NCBI GenBank assembly: GCA_017445925.1
Contig: JAFSRW010000012.1
Span: forward strand, 1-44,643
Reading direction: 5' to 3'
DNA: 44,643 nucleotides
Source of the DNA: Bacteroidaceae bacterium
GTDB taxonomy: Bacteria > Bacteroidota > Bacteroidia > Bacteroidales > Bacteroidaceae
In this document: positions 31,073 through 39,450 of the stretch, in pieces
Numbering within the stretch: the first letter of the stretch is position 1
How the letters are laid out: every line of letters starts with the position of its first letter
Program-made: the position numbers and the translations under genes
Notes under the pieces: generated by a model
What the model saw: the letters and a program-made list of their open reading frames with translations, nothing else
Database searches by the model: none
What the model was told of the DNA's origin: nothing

Positions 31073-32415
31073 AGCTCACCGTTGGCAATTATCCATAATA
31101 CGTTATTCTCATCCACCACACTACATATGGGGCCACTTACACCTTTCAACTCTTTAGGCAGATGCCATTCCGAGTCTGTACGCCATGAAATGCCGTAGTC
31201 CTGACTTACATACAACGCATCCATTGCCTGATGTGTGCCCTTTCCTGTTACTGAAGGGCCGCCAAAAGCCAGACACTTCTCGTCGTATTGTATCAGGTTC
31301 AGGTATTTCAACTGGGGCAGTGTGCACTTATTTTCGTCTGTTTGGTTCATATACATCCAAACGGCCTCGTTTTCAGGAATATCCTCATTCCACATCTTAT
31401 TCCATACAACAGATGTTTCATCGGTCTCGTCAGTTCTGTTTCCAACCATTACCAAACGATTACTGCCGTTTTTCTGACTCATCTGCAACGCTCTTACATC
31501 CTTCGAGGGCAAATAAGTAGAACTTTCGTCCAGACCTTCTGCATGGAAATCCCACTCTCCTTGCTCGTTCTCGGAACATCTGTACAATTCGCCGTCCATC
31601 AGGGCATAAAGAAAATCAGAGGTTGAACCTGCCAGCACCAAGCCAGGATGCTGGGGCGTATTCAGTTTCTGCCAGTCTTTACCGTCTGTAGTAGTGTAAA
31701 TATCACCATCCATAGTGCTAACCACAAACGCATTTCCCCGCTTAACCATCGTTTCCACATTAGCTTCTGCAGGCAAATTTGTCGGTGATTCATTCCATGC
31801 ACCGTCTGTGGAATTTTCCACCAATACTATGGCATCACCCCTTTTGCCTAGAACAGACAAACTGCCCTGTAATATGAGGGAACGCGCCTGACTCATACCT
31901 TGCAACAAGGGTTCTGCTTCGCTCACCTTGTCCCAATAGAGCGAGTCTCCTTCCAGTTGGTGAACATTCAATGTTAGAGTGTATTTCCGAGTACTGAGAC
32001 CATCGTTAGCAATAAGCAACAACTCTATAGGCCAACGCAAATCCATACTGTCCTCCGCACTATAAGCCAACCAAGTGCTGTCCTCATCTTCTTTGATGCG
32101 ATATGCCAACCTAGCACCAGCATAAGTAATATCAACCAGTACGGCATGCAAAAGGGAGCCGTACAACAGTGAGTCTTTGTTCTCTATTGTCAGCGAACGT
32201 TGGTTGATGGTCATATCATAATTACTTCCCGTGTATGAAGTCTTGATTACAGTATCTTTACCTAAGCTGTCTAACATGTGGACTTCACGTTTAATCGAGC
32301 CCAACTTCACCTCCGAGATATAACAATAATCATCATACACAACCTCCTTGTCGGATATACAGGAACCGACCAAAAAAGGTATTGTTGCCAGCAGCAACAT
32401 CATATATTTCTTCAT
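31030..32415 (-). CDS. DUF6242 lipoprotein
   Basis: A 461-residue lipoprotein with a lipobox at FLVGSC (signal 1-16). An N-terminal Ig-like region (about 20-140) precedes a beta-propeller-like part (about 170-461) with repeats such as GDIYTTTDGKDWQKL and LYVSQDYGISWRT, typical of BNR/sialidase-type blades. It matches my memory of DUF6242, a Bacteroidetes family of unknown role. It leads the porG-uppS-bamA operon and overlaps porG by 43 nt. The ATG at 32415 is preferred over one at 32433 because AAGAGA precedes it and the signal peptide is then standard. Confidence 0.8.
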   Translation of the reverse strand: MKKYMMLLLATIPFLVGSCISDKEVVYDDYCYISEVKLGSIKREVHMLDSLGKDTVIKTSYTGSNYDMTINQRSLTIENKDSLLYGSLLHAVLVDITYAGARLAYRIKEDEDSTWLAYSAEDSMDLRWPIELLLIANDGLSTRKYTLTLNVHQLEGDSLYWDKVSEAEPLLQGMSQARSLILQGSLSVLGKRGDAIVLVENSTDGAWNESPTNLPAEANVETMVKRGNAFVVSTMDGDIYTTTDGKDWQKLNTPQHPGLVLAGSTSDFLYALMDGELYRCSENEQGEWDFHAEGLDESSTYLPSKDVRALQMSQKNGSNRLVMVGNRTDETDETSVVWNKMWNEDIPENEAVWMYMNQTDENKCTLPQLKYLNLIQYDEKCLAFGGPSVTGKGTHQAMDALYVSQDYGISWRTDSEWHLPKELKGVSGPICSVVDENNVLWIIANGELWRGKLNRLDFVRQ

Positions 32416-32459
32416 TCTCTTATGCGCGCACATTTAATAGGGTATATTTAACCAGAGTG

Positions 32460-32467
32460 CAAAGGTA
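32460..32467 (-). promoter_or_regulatory. -7 promoter box of the envelope operon
   Basis: On the minus strand the box reads TACCTTTG, 44 nt upstream of the DUF6242 ATG. Genes from DUF6242 to gtrA are so closely spaced that this could drive all of them. Confidence 0.6.
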
Positions 32468-32559
32468 TAGTTATTATTTGACATAACATCATATTATGCC
32501 TTGGAATTAAGTAAAATTAGGGTTTATCCGACCTAAAGTGGCCGTTTTTGCCTGATTTT

Positions 32560-33549
32560 TTACATTTCATACCGATAGTTAAGGATTTTTCTATTATCTA
32601 CTGACTGTTCCGTTTTCAGATTCTCTCCTTTCATTTTAGGTGCCGGAATGCCATTTCCTAAGACAAACGGAGCAATTTCCACACGAGCCTCGTCCCACAG
32701 ACCAACTTCTATGAAATGCTGTAACAATTGGGCACCACCTTCCACCAATAATGACTGAACACCTCGTTTGTACAAATCAGCAAGTATCTGGTCCAAATCT
32801 CCTGTGTTATAAATAACCGTCGGCACCTTACCATCTTTCAAGTGAACGGTTTCGGGCAACACGCCATTGCGGTCGATGGTAATCCTAAGTGGATTGGGCC
32901 CCTCCCAAAATCGTGTTGTCAGTGTGGGGTTGTCCATCAAACCCGTTTTAGTACCCACCATGATAGCCTGATGCATAGCTCGCATCTGGTGAACAAGCGT
33001 TTGGGTAAAACGCGATGAGAACTTAACCGGCTCCTCACCCTGTTTCCGTTCTGCATCCATGAATCCGTCTTCGCTTTGCGCCCATTTCAGCGTTACAAAA
33101 GGTCGGTGTTGCTGATGAAAGGTGATAAAGCGCTTGTTCAACTCCAGGCATTCTTTTTCCAGAACGCCCACTACCACTTCTATTCCGGCATCGCGTAGCT
33201 TATTGATTCCCTTACCGTTCACCTCAGCAAAAGGATCCATGCAGCCAATCACCACGTGGGGAATCTGCTTTTCTATTATCAAGTCGGCACAAGGCGGCGT
33301 CTTTCCGAAATGTGAGCAAGGTTCCAAGCTTACATAGATGGTGCTTTCATTTAGCAACGACTCATCCCGAACGCTTCGGATAGCATTCACCTCAGCATGA
33401 GGCCCACCGCATCTTCTGTGATAGCCCTCACCAATGATTTTTCCTTTGTGTACTATCACAGCGCCTACCATAGGATTGGGAGGAGCCCCCACGGCTCCAC
33501 ACCTTGCCAACTGAATGCAACGCCACATGTATTTCACTTCATATTCCAT
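32560..33549 (-). CDS. ribD: Bifunctional riboflavin biosynthesis deaminase/reductase
   Basis: A 329-residue RibD. The N-terminal deaminase domain (1-145) has the zinc ligands His51 and Glu53 (HAEVNA) and Cys78/Cys87 (SLEPCSHFGKTPPC); the C-terminal reductase domain (about 150-329) carries KWAQSEDGFM, MVGTKTGLMDNPTLT and LLVEGGAQL. It performs the second and third steps of riboflavin synthesis. It diverges from prmC with only 56 nt between them, half of it heptamer array E. No clear promoter box is seen for ribD in that gap. Confidence 0.95.
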   Translation of the reverse strand: MEYEVKYMWRCIQLARCGAVGAPPNPMVGAVIVHKGKIIGEGYHRRCGGPHAEVNAIRSVRDESLLNESTIYVSLEPCSHFGKTPPCADLIIEKQIPHVVIGCMDPFAEVNGKGINKLRDAGIEVVVGVLEKECLELNKRFITFHQQHRPFVTLKWAQSEDGFMDAERKQGEEPVKFSSRFTQTLVHQMRAMHQAIMVGTKTGLMDNPTLTTRFWEGPNPLRITIDRNGVLPETVHLKDGKVPTVIYNTGDLDQILADLYKRGVQSLLVEGGAQLLQHFIEVGLWDEARVEIAPFVLGNGIPAPKMKGENLKTEQSVDNRKILNYRYEM

Positions 33550-33557
33550 AAAATTTG

Positions 33558-33585
33558 TTCAACTTTCAATTTTCAATTTTCAACT
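33558..33585. repeat. Heptamer array E, ribD/prmC gap
   Basis: Four units in register on the plus strand: TTCAACT, TTCAATT, TTCAATT, TTCAACT. On the minus strand they read AGTTGAA and AATTGAA, the same type as GAAAGTT and GAAAATT in arrays B and C. It fills most of the divergent promoter region. Confidence 0.85.
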
Positions 33586-33593
33586 TTATTTTA

Positions 33594-33601
33594 TACTTTT
33601 G
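33594..33601 (+). promoter_or_regulatory. -7 promoter box for prmC-recX
   Basis: TACTTTTG ends 5 nt before the ATG at 33606, so the transcript would be leaderless or nearly so, or translation starts at the ATG at 33615. Confidence 0.6.
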
Positions 33602-33605
33602 CAGC

Positions 33606-34421
33606 ATGAATCATATGCAGAGACTTTTATCCGTCTATCCGCAACGCGAGGCCCGCGCCCTTTACATGCTGGTTATGGAAGTCGCCTTTGGTCTGACTCC
33701 CACACAGGTTTTGACGGGCAAAGATAAAGAATTATCTTTAGATAAACAGGCTTTACTGCAAAATATTATCGACAGACTTCTCAGAAAAGAACCTGTGCAG
33801 TATATTTTGGGGCAAGCCGACTTCTGCGGACATACTTTTCACGTAGAGCCTGGTGTATTGATTCCCAGGCCCGAGACAGAAAAACTTGTCAATCTCATCA
33901 GCCAGCAATCCCCCACCCCTTGCTCCATTCTGGATATTGGAACAGGTAGCGGTTGCATTGCCGTTTCTTTAGCTCTGATGGGGCATCAGGTAACAGCTTT
34001 CGACATTTCCCCTGAAGCGCTGCGGATTGCCGAAGAGAATGCCAAAAGGTTGCAGGCCAAGGTAGATTTCTATCAGGAAGATATTTTACATCCCACACCC
34101 ACTCAGCAGCAATGGGATGTTATTGCCAGCAACCCTCCTTATATCTGTCAGAAAGAAGCCGCGCAAATGGATAGTAATGTATTGGATTACGAGCCTCATG
34201 TGGCGCTTTTTGTTCCAGATACTGACCCTTTGCTCTTCTATCGTGCTATTGCCCATTATGCGCTTGAACACCTGAAGGCAAAAGGTCATCTGTACTTCGA
34301 GATTAATCAGGCATACCCAACTGAGACCGCATCTTTGTTGGAAAAGATGGGTTTTTGCCAAATAGAAGTTCATCCCGATTGTTTTGGAAAATCAAGAATC
34401 ATCTCAGCTCATAAAGAATGA
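33606..34421 (+). CDS. prmC: Release factor glutamine methyltransferase
   Basis: A 271-residue PrmC/HemK that methylates the GGQ glutamine of peptide release factors. It has the N-terminal helical domain, the SAM motif DIGTGSG (110-116) and the catalytic NPPY (176-179). The open frame extends upstream to 33555, but those codons (MFNFQFSIFNF) are heptamer repeat and lie before the -7 box, so the start is 33606 or 33615. It overlaps recX by 4 nt. Confidence 0.94.
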   Translation: MNHMQRLLSVYPQREARALYMLVMEVAFGLTPTQVLTGKDKELSLDKQALLQNIIDRLLRKEPVQYILGQADFCGHTFHVEPGVLIPRPETEKLVNLISQQSPTPCSILDIGTGSGCIAVSLALMGHQVTAFDISPEALRIAEENAKRLQAKVDFYQEDILHPTPTQQQWDVIASNPPYICQKEAAQMDSNVLDYEPHVALFVPDTDPLLFYRAIAHYALEHLKAKGHLYFEINQAYPTETASLLEKMGFCQIEVHPDCFGKSRIISAHKE

Positions 34422-34882
34422 AACCGTTAACATACGAACAAGCCCTCTCTCGTGCTGCTGCCCTTTGTAGCAGAAGCGAACATTGCAGTTCAGAAATACG
34501 CAAGAAACTGCTCCTTTGGGGTCTTTCCCTGACTCTGGCAGAGAAAGCCATCGAATGGCTTATGGAAGAGAAATATATTGACAATATGCGCTTCTGTCGT
34601 GCCTACTGTCTGGATAAGTTTCGCTATAACCATTGGGGCCGCATCAAGATAAGTCAGATGCTTCGCATGTTAGAATTGGACAGTAAAGATATCAACGAAG
34701 GCTTGGATGCTATCCCAGAAGAAGAATACCAGGAGGTCCTCCAGCACGTTCTGGAGCAAAAGAACAAACAACTCAAGGATGCCGATCCCTACATCCGCAA
34801 GAGCAAACTAATCCGCCATGCCTTATCCCGAGGCTTTGAAACCCACTTAATCACAGACATGGCGGACACACTTGTTGGGTAG
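34418..34882 (+). CDS. recX: RecX-like regulatory protein
   Basis: A 154-residue protein made of three-helix RecX repeats (CSSEIRKKLLLWGLS, FCRAYCLDKFRYNHWGRIKISQML, IRHALSRGFE). RecX binds and restrains RecA filaments. It follows prmC with an ATGA-type overlap. The length and the motif WGRIKI support the call, although recA itself is not here. Confidence 0.87.
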   Translation: MKPLTYEQALSRAAALCSRSEHCSSEIRKKLLLWGLSLTLAEKAIEWLMEEKYIDNMRFCRAYCLDKFRYNHWGRIKISQMLRMLELDSKDINEGLDAIPEEEYQEVLQHVLEQKNKQLKDADPYIRKSKLIRHALSRGFETHLITDMADTLVG

Positions 34883-34899
34883 AATCCAAAGAAAATTTC

Positions 34900-34934
34900 C
34901 CAAAAAACCTAACAGGCCTACTTGACTTTTTTGG
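34900..34934. terminator. Possible terminator between recX and rubredoxin
   Basis: CCAAAAAA (34900-34907) and TTTTTTGG (34927-34934) can pair around a loop containing AGGCCT. The site lies between convergent genes and carries A/T runs on both sides. The stem is mostly A-T, so the call is weak. Confidence 0.35.
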
Positions 34935-34942
34935 TTATGCTG

Positions 34943-35101
34943 TTAAGCGGGACTGAATTCATCCTTGCCTACACTGCATAGTGGGCAAACCCAATCTTCT
35001 GGAAGATCCTCAAAAGCAGTACCAGCGGGGATACCATTATCAGGATCGCCTACTTCAGGGTCATACTCATAACCACATACGTCACAAACATACTTTTTCA
35101 T
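34943..35101 (-). CDS. Rubredoxin
   Basis: A 52-residue rubredoxin, a single-iron electron carrier. The four cysteine ligands are in [12 protein letters not shown] and [11 protein letters not shown]. The start at 35101 gives the normal [11 protein letters not shown] beginning and has AGAGAA upstream; a longer frame to 35128 adds unrelated residues. It is monocistronic, with its promoter box about 160 nt upstream. In anaerobes such proteins serve peroxide and oxygen detoxification; the partner is not in this window. Confidence 0.95.
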   Translation of the reverse strand: MKKYVCDVCGYEYDPEVGDPDNGIPAGTAFEDLPEDWVCPLCSVGKDEFSPA

Positions 35102-35118
35102 ACATTTTCTCTTTTTGG

Positions 35119-35375
35119 GGTTAAACATATATTAGAACTCGCTCATGTTCGGAAAACAATGCTGAAAATAAGATTGCCGTCTATTTCATTTGTATTTTGT
35201 TACGTTTAATATTTGTGTCTACTTTTGGTTTTTGGTTAAAACATATATTCACGTTGCTGCAAATATACATCTTTATTTTTTTATAAGAAGGTATCAAGAA
35301 AGTTTTTTTATATCCTTGTGTTAAAATGATGGCATTATTATCCTATATATACAATAATGTATAACAAAAAGGGGA
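35119..35375. other. Rubredoxin leader and rsgA downstream gap
   Basis: AT-rich sequence with no credible gene. GGTTAAACATATATT (35119-35133) returns with one extra A at 35234-35249. The -7 box at 35260 implies an untranslated leader of about 150 nt for rubredoxin. No recognised riboswitch is seen, and no strong terminator for rsgA is visible. Confidence 0.5.
35260..35267 (-). promoter_or_regulatory. -7 promoter box for rubredoxin
   Basis: On the minus strand the box reads TATATTTG, an exact TAnnTTTG match. It is the only good match upstream of rubredoxin. Confidence 0.55.
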
Positions 35376-36332
35376 TTACTTGCGATACTTTTCTGCGTCC
35401 TTGTCTTCCAACATAGAAAGATAGCTGGTGTACCGGCTTTGTGCAATGCGATGTTCCTCCACTGCCTGAAGCACAGCACAGCCAGGCTCATTGGTATGTG
35501 TACAGTCACCAAAACGACATTCCTGCCCAATCTGAAATATTTCTCGGAAGTAATGCGACACCTCGGTTCTTTCCATATCGAAGGTACCAAACCCCTTGAT
35601 GCCTGGAGTGTCGATAATGGCTCCTTTGAACATTGGCTGTTGGCTATTGGCCATTGGCAGAAGGCTATACATCTCGGAGAAGGTGGTGGTGTGCATACCC
35701 GTATCGTGGGCAGAGCTGATTTCGGCAGTCTTGACGTTAGCGTCTGGGATGAGTTGGTTCAGTATGGTGCTCTTCCCCACTCCGCTGTTGCCGCTCAGCA
35801 AGGTAGTCTTGCCGACAAAAGCCTGATAGATGGCTTCTATACCTTCGCCAGTAGATGCGCTGCAAGATAAGCAGGGATAACCCAAGGATTCATAAAGTGC
35901 CGTTATAGCTTGCAAATAGCGAAACTCGTCTTCTGAGTAAATGTCCGTCTTATTGAAAATAAGCACCACAGGCACTCGGTAGGCTTCGGCACTGGCCAAG
36001 AAACGGTCTATGAATGTAGTGCTAGTCTCTGGATGCGAGATGGTGACAATGAGAGCAGCCTGATCTACGTTGGCGGCTATAATATGGCTCTGCTTACTGA
36101 GGTTGCTGGCCTTGCGGATGATGTAGTTCTTTCGGTCCTCCAGAGTATCAATTAGCGCCGTCTTCCCATCTGTCCCAGGTGTGATGATCACCCTGTCGCC
36201 AACGGCTACAGGATTGGTGCTACGAATACCTTTCAGGCGGAAGTTCCCCTTTACCTTACAATCAAAAAACTGGCCGTCGTCAGTTCTGACAACGTACCAG
36301 CTTCCCGTATTCTTAATGACTAATCCAGTCAA
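35376..36332 (-). CDS. rsgA: Ribosome small-subunit GTPase RsgA
   Basis: A 318-residue circularly permuted GTPase that helps mature the 30S subunit. Domains: N-terminal OB fold (1-70), GTPase with NKTD (127-130), P-loop GNSGVGKST (181-189) and DTPG (241-244), and a zinc finger with Cys272, Cys277, His279 and Cys285. Residues about 222-236 between the HTTTF switch and DTPG come from heptamer array F, an in-frame expansion of a loop. Transcribed after frr across a gap made almost entirely of heptamers. Confidence 0.94.
   Translation of the reverse strand: MTGLVIKNTGSWYVVRTDDGQFFDCKVKGNFRLKGIRSTNPVAVGDRVIITPGTDGKTALIDTLEDRKNYIIRKASNLSKQSHIIAANVDQAALIVTISHPETSTTFIDRFLASAEAYRVPVVLIFNKTDIYSEDEFRYLQAITALYESLGYPCLSCSASTGEGIEAIYQAFVGKTTLLSGNSGVGKSTILNQLIPDANVKTAEISSAHDTGMHTTTFSEMYSLLPMANSQQPMFKGAIIDTPGIKGFGTFDMERTEVSHYFREIFQIGQECRFGDCTHTNEPGCAVLQAVEEHRIAQSRYTSYLSMLEDKDAEKYRK
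35628..35669. repeat. Heptamer array F, inside rsgA
   Basis: Six units: GAACATT, GGCTGTT, GGCTATT, GGCCATT, GGCAGAA, GGCTATA. They encode the [11 protein letters not shown]-type segment between switch I and the DTPG motif of RsgA. GGCTATT and GAACATT also occur in array D. Confidence 0.82.
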
Positions 36333-36341
36333 TGTTAGCTA

Positions 36342-36404
36342 AAGTCTAAGGTATAAAGTCTAGGGGCAAGAGTCTAGAGGCTAGGGTCAAGGGTCTAGAG
36401 TATA
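36342..36404. repeat. Heptamer array G, frr/rsgA gap
   Basis: Nine consecutive heptamers: AAGTCTA, AGGTATA, AAGTCTA, GGGGCAA, GAGTCTA, GAGGCTA, GGGTCAA, GGGTCTA, GAGTATA. They fill 63 of the 72 nt between the rsgA start and the frr stop codon, which begins at the very next base. Confidence 0.9.
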
Positions 36405-36965
36405 CTAAACCGTCATGATTTCCTTTTCCTTGGCAGCCATCAGGGCCTCAATCTGCTTGATGTACTTGTCGTGCATCTTCTGCAGTTTATCCTCGGCATC
36501 CTTCTCGGCATCCTCAGCCAAACCGTCCTTGATACCCTTCTTCAGCTTCTCCAGAATATCCCTGCGTGCATTACGAACGCTAATCTTAGCCTGCTCCTCT
36601 TCCTTGCCGCACTGCTTAACCAGCTGCTTACGGCGTTCCTCAGTCAAAGGAGGAATGTTCAGACGGATAATCTCGCCGTTGTTATCGGGCATGATGCCCA
36701 CTTCACTATTAATGATAGCCTTCTCAATAGCCTTGAACATAGTTTTGTCCCAAGGCTTGATGGCAATGGTGCGCGGATCTGGAGTATTGATGGCTGCCAC
36801 ATTGTTCAGGGGAACCATACTTCCGTAACTGTCAACGCGAATGCCGTCCAATATCTTAATATTGGCCTTTCCTGCACGAATGCGTGCCAATGAATCATCC
36901 AGATACATAACGGCTTCTTCCATTTTCTCCTCGGCTAATGCCAATGTTTCCTTAACATCAATCAT
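36405..36965 (-). CDS. frr: Ribosome recycling factor
   Basis: A 186-residue Frr of normal length, which splits the post-termination ribosome together with EF-G. The family motifs LARIRAGKANIKILDGIRVDSYG, DPRTIAIKPWDK and LTEERRKQLVKQ are all present, with the long three-helix bundle at both ends. It has its own -33/-7 promoter and is followed by rsgA, a fitting pair of ribosome-cycle genes. Confidence 0.97.
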   Translation of the reverse strand: MIDVKETLALAEEKMEEAVMYLDDSLARIRAGKANIKILDGIRVDSYGSMVPLNNVAAINTPDPRTIAIKPWDKTMFKAIEKAIINSEVGIMPDNNGEIIRLNIPPLTEERRKQLVKQCGKEEEQAKISVRNARRDILEKLKKGIKDGLAEDAEKDAEDKLQKMHDKYIKQIEALMAAKEKEIMTV

Positions 36966-37015
36966 AATAGGTCTTATTTACTTTGGTTCTTAATTACTTT
37001 GCCACAATTATGAAG

Positions 37016-37023
37016 CAAAAGTA
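37016..37023 (-). promoter_or_regulatory. Promoter for frr-rsgA
   Basis: On the minus strand CTTG is followed after 20 nt by TACTTTTG, a near-complete -33/-7 pair, 51 nt upstream of the frr ATG. Confidence 0.7.
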
Positions 37024-37077
37024 GGTTAATTATTTGAAAAAAACAAGTTGCAGCACACTTAAATGTATATTTTTTCC

Positions 37078-37085
37078 TATATTTG
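37078..37085 (+). promoter_or_regulatory. -7 promoter box for the VTC operon
   Basis: TATATTTG matches TAnnTTTG 22 nt before the ATG at 37107. It shows that the open frame from 37083 is not the true start. Confidence 0.6.
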
Positions 37086-37106
37086 TGCCGTTTATTGTGC
37101 AATATA

Positions 37107-37880
37107 ATGGAAATTGACGCTCGTATTAACGAATTGTTGCAGCATTTGGAGCCCATAACGTTGGAACAGATGTCCAGTATTCGTCTGATGAATCGGACGG
37201 ACACCAAATTTGTTACCAGTAAGGAGAAATTGGCCCAACTGTTGGAACTGGCTCAAGGCAAGTATTATGCGCAGTTTAACAACGACAGCAAGATAGCCAA
37301 CTATATGACTACTTACTGGGATACGGACAATCATCGTTTCTTCCTGGAACATCATAACGGACGTGCTCCCCGCCAGAAGGTTCGGGTACGCACCTATATG
37401 GATAGTGATTTAACGTTCTTGGAGGTAAAGACCAAGAACAATCACGGTCGGACCAAGAAGAAACGTGTTGAGGTTCCCTCGCAGGAGATTGAGGTACAGG
37501 GTGCCAACGGAGAATTTGTAGAGGGACTTGTACATCAGGGACTTACAGAAATGCATCCCACGGTCCGCAATCAGTTTCATCGCATCACGTTGGTGAACTA
37601 CGATAAGACGGAACGTCTGACCATCGATTACGATGTTCACTTCCATAACATGGAAACAGGTAAGGATGCTGAGACGGGACCGTTGGTAATCATCGAACTG
37701 AAACGCGACGGAAACGTTTACAGCCCTGTGCTGGAGATTCTGCGCATCCTGCGCATCAAGCCATCGGGATTCAGCAAGTACTGCATAGGCAGCGTGATGA
37801 CCAATAAGAACCTGAAGCAGAATATCTTCAAGGCAAAAATGGTAACCCTTAGCAAATTGGCTAATACAAAATTGAACTAA
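37107..37880 (+). CDS. VTC-domain polyphosphate polymerase-like protein
   Basis: A 257-residue protein made almost wholly of a VTC domain, the tunnel fold that in yeast Vtc4 makes polyphosphate from ATP. Expected tunnel residues are present: Arg30 and Lys34 (NRTDTKF), Arg93 and Arg95 (KVRVRTY), Glu106, Lys108 and Lys110 (LEVKTK), Arg170 and Asp174 (RLTID), Glu197 and Lys199 (IIELK) and Lys224 (FSKYC). It is cytosolic and lacks the SPX and membrane domains of the yeast protein. The next gene, 18 nt on, is a DUF4956 membrane protein that may supply the membrane part. Activity is inferred; another polymer or a tripolyphosphate substrate is possible. Confidence 0.88.
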   Translation: MEIDARINELLQHLEPITLEQMSSIRLMNRTDTKFVTSKEKLAQLLELAQGKYYAQFNNDSKIANYMTTYWDTDNHRFFLEHHNGRAPRQKVRVRTYMDSDLTFLEVKTKNNHGRTKKKRVEVPSQEIEVQGANGEFVEGLVHQGLTEMHPTVRNQFHRITLVNYDKTERLTIDYDVHFHNMETGKDAETGPLVIIELKRDGNVYSPVLEILRILRIKPSGFSKYCIGSVMTNKNLKQNIFKAKMVTLSKLANTKLN

Positions 37881-37898
37881 AATAACTAACAAAACAAT

Positions 37899-38609
37899 AT
37901 GGATTTCTTTAACGACATTAACTACCAACTTGGTAATCTTATCGGGTTAACCCTGTTCGACCCCCAGCATTTCATTTCGCTGGTAATGCGCTTCGCCATT
38001 AATCTGGGAGTAGTTTGCTTTATCGCACGCTGCTTTTATTTCCCTCGCAGTCATCGTCGCGACTACATGTTCATTTTTATCCTCATGTCCGCCAGCATTT
38101 TCTTGTTGGTATCGCTGATGGAGGGCGATGGTATGAATCTGGGCGCTGCAATGGGTCTGTTTGCCATCTTCGGCATTATGCGTTTCCGCACAGAGGCAGT
38201 GCCCATCCGTGAGATGACTTACCTGTTCATGCTCATTGCCGTGAGTGTGGTAAACGCGTTGGGTAAGGCAGAGTATCACCCCAAGGCCGACTACTGGGAC
38301 GGCTTCGGACTGGTTACCATTATCTTTGTCAATGTGGTGTTCGTTGGCATGGCTTGGCTGTTCGAGAGCAGCAAGTTAGTCAGCACGCTGTGCAGCAAGT
38401 ACATCAAGTACGATAACGTAGCGCTGATTACACCTGATAAGCGCGAGGAGTTGAAGGCTGATCTGGAGAAGCGCACAGGTTTGAGAATCATACGCTTAGA
38501 AGTGGGAATGATAGACTACCTGAAGGACAGCTGCCTCATCCGTATCTTCTACGATGAGCCAAAGGATCGCGGCAACAGCATCGAAGGAGTAATGAAAATG
38601 CCCCGTTAA
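37899..38609 (+). CDS. DUF4956 membrane protein
   Basis: A 236-residue protein with four or five membrane helices (about 28-48, 55-73, 80-95, 106-122 and 135-155) and a cytosolic C-terminal domain of about 75 residues. GLFAIFGIMRFRTEAVPIREMTYLF is the family signature region (at about 84-108). DUF4956 genes, from memory, often sit beside VTC-domain genes. A role as membrane partner, channel or regulator of the VTC protein is inferred. It is followed 3 nt later by the DUF2490 gene. Confidence 0.85.
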   Translation: MDFFNDINYQLGNLIGLTLFDPQHFISLVMRFAINLGVVCFIARCFYFPRSHRRDYMFIFILMSASIFLLVSLMEGDGMNLGAAMGLFAIFGIMRFRTEAVPIREMTYLFMLIAVSVVNALGKAEYHPKADYWDGFGLVTIIFVNVVFVGMAWLFESSKLVSTLCSKYIKYDNVALITPDKREELKADLEKRTGLRIIRLEVGMIDYLKDSCLIRIFYDEPKDRGNSIEGVMKMPR

Positions 38610-38612
38610 TAT

Positions 38613-39428
38613 ATGAAGAAGTTTCTCTTGATAGCAGTTTTTCTGGTTCCCGCTATGCTTCATGCACAGTGGACAGACGAGTATGGCACTTGGCTGGAAC
38701 TGGGTGCTAAGAAGAACCTGGGCACCAGGTGGAGCATAGGTTTGGAGGCAGAGTACCGTGCGCAGGAGAATTCACGTTGGGCCCTTGGTGTGGATGCAGG
38801 CTACAAGCTGAACAAGTACATCAAGTTCGGCGCTGGCTACACCCTTATATACAATAGAAAGAAGGCAAAGCAGAATGGCGACCCTGCTGTTGACGACGAA
38901 TACAGCATCAGGCCCGCATACGCTTATCCTCGCCACAGATTCATTGTGGAGGCAACAGCCGACAAAAGGTTCTGGAAGTGGTTGCGTATCTCCCTACGTG
39001 AGCGATACCAGCTAACATACCGTCCTGAAAAGAATTACGAGAAGACGGAATATAACAAGGTCATTGATTTCGACGAGGACTGGAATCCCATAGAAAGTTG
39101 GGAGGAAACCGTTGAGCTAAAGACCAAAGCCGCCCTTACCACACAGTTGCTCCGTAGCCGTCTGAAGCTGGAGGTGGACAAGAAGCGGTGGGACTTCTCA
39201 CCCTTCGTCTCTGCCGAGCTATGCAACAGCGTTCGCGTAGGCGACCACATGAATATAGATAAGGTAAGAACGGCCATAGGAACGGGTTATAAGATTAACA
39301 AGAACCACGAAGTTTCGTTGGCTTACATCCTCACATTCGTCTTTAACGATGATGACGAGTTGAGCGATAAGATTACATACAACAACCGAATACATGCCGT
39401 AAGCATCGGCTATAACTATAAATTCTGA
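38613..39428 (+). CDS. DUF2490 outer-membrane barrel protein
   Basis: A 271-residue protein with a signal peptide (1-18) and a run of amphipathic strands (WLELGAKKNLGTRWSIGLEAEYR, YKLNKYIKFGAGYTLIYN, LRISLRERYQLTYR) ending in YNYKF with a terminal Phe, as barrels do. It matches DUF2490. Its place right after the VTC and DUF4956 genes suggests an outer-membrane pore or anchor for the same system; the function is unknown. Confidence 0.83.
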   Translation: MKKFLLIAVFLVPAMLHAQWTDEYGTWLELGAKKNLGTRWSIGLEAEYRAQENSRWALGVDAGYKLNKYIKFGAGYTLIYNRKKAKQNGDPAVDDEYSIRPAYAYPRHRFIVEATADKRFWKWLRISLRERYQLTYRPEKNYEKTEYNKVIDFDEDWNPIESWEETVELKTKAALTTQLLRSRLKLEVDKKRWDFSPFVSAELCNSVRVGDHMNIDKVRTAIGTGYKINKNHEVSLAYILTFVFNDDDELSDKITYNNRIHAVSIGYNYKF

Positions 39429-39450
39429 AACAAAAATCAAACTTAAGAAT

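Noticed and set aside
33555-33605. N-terminal extension of prmC
   Set aside because: The codons are heptamer repeat and lie upstream of the -7 box.
36342-36404. CRISPR array
   Set aside because: Units are only 7 nt and there are no spacers or cas genes.
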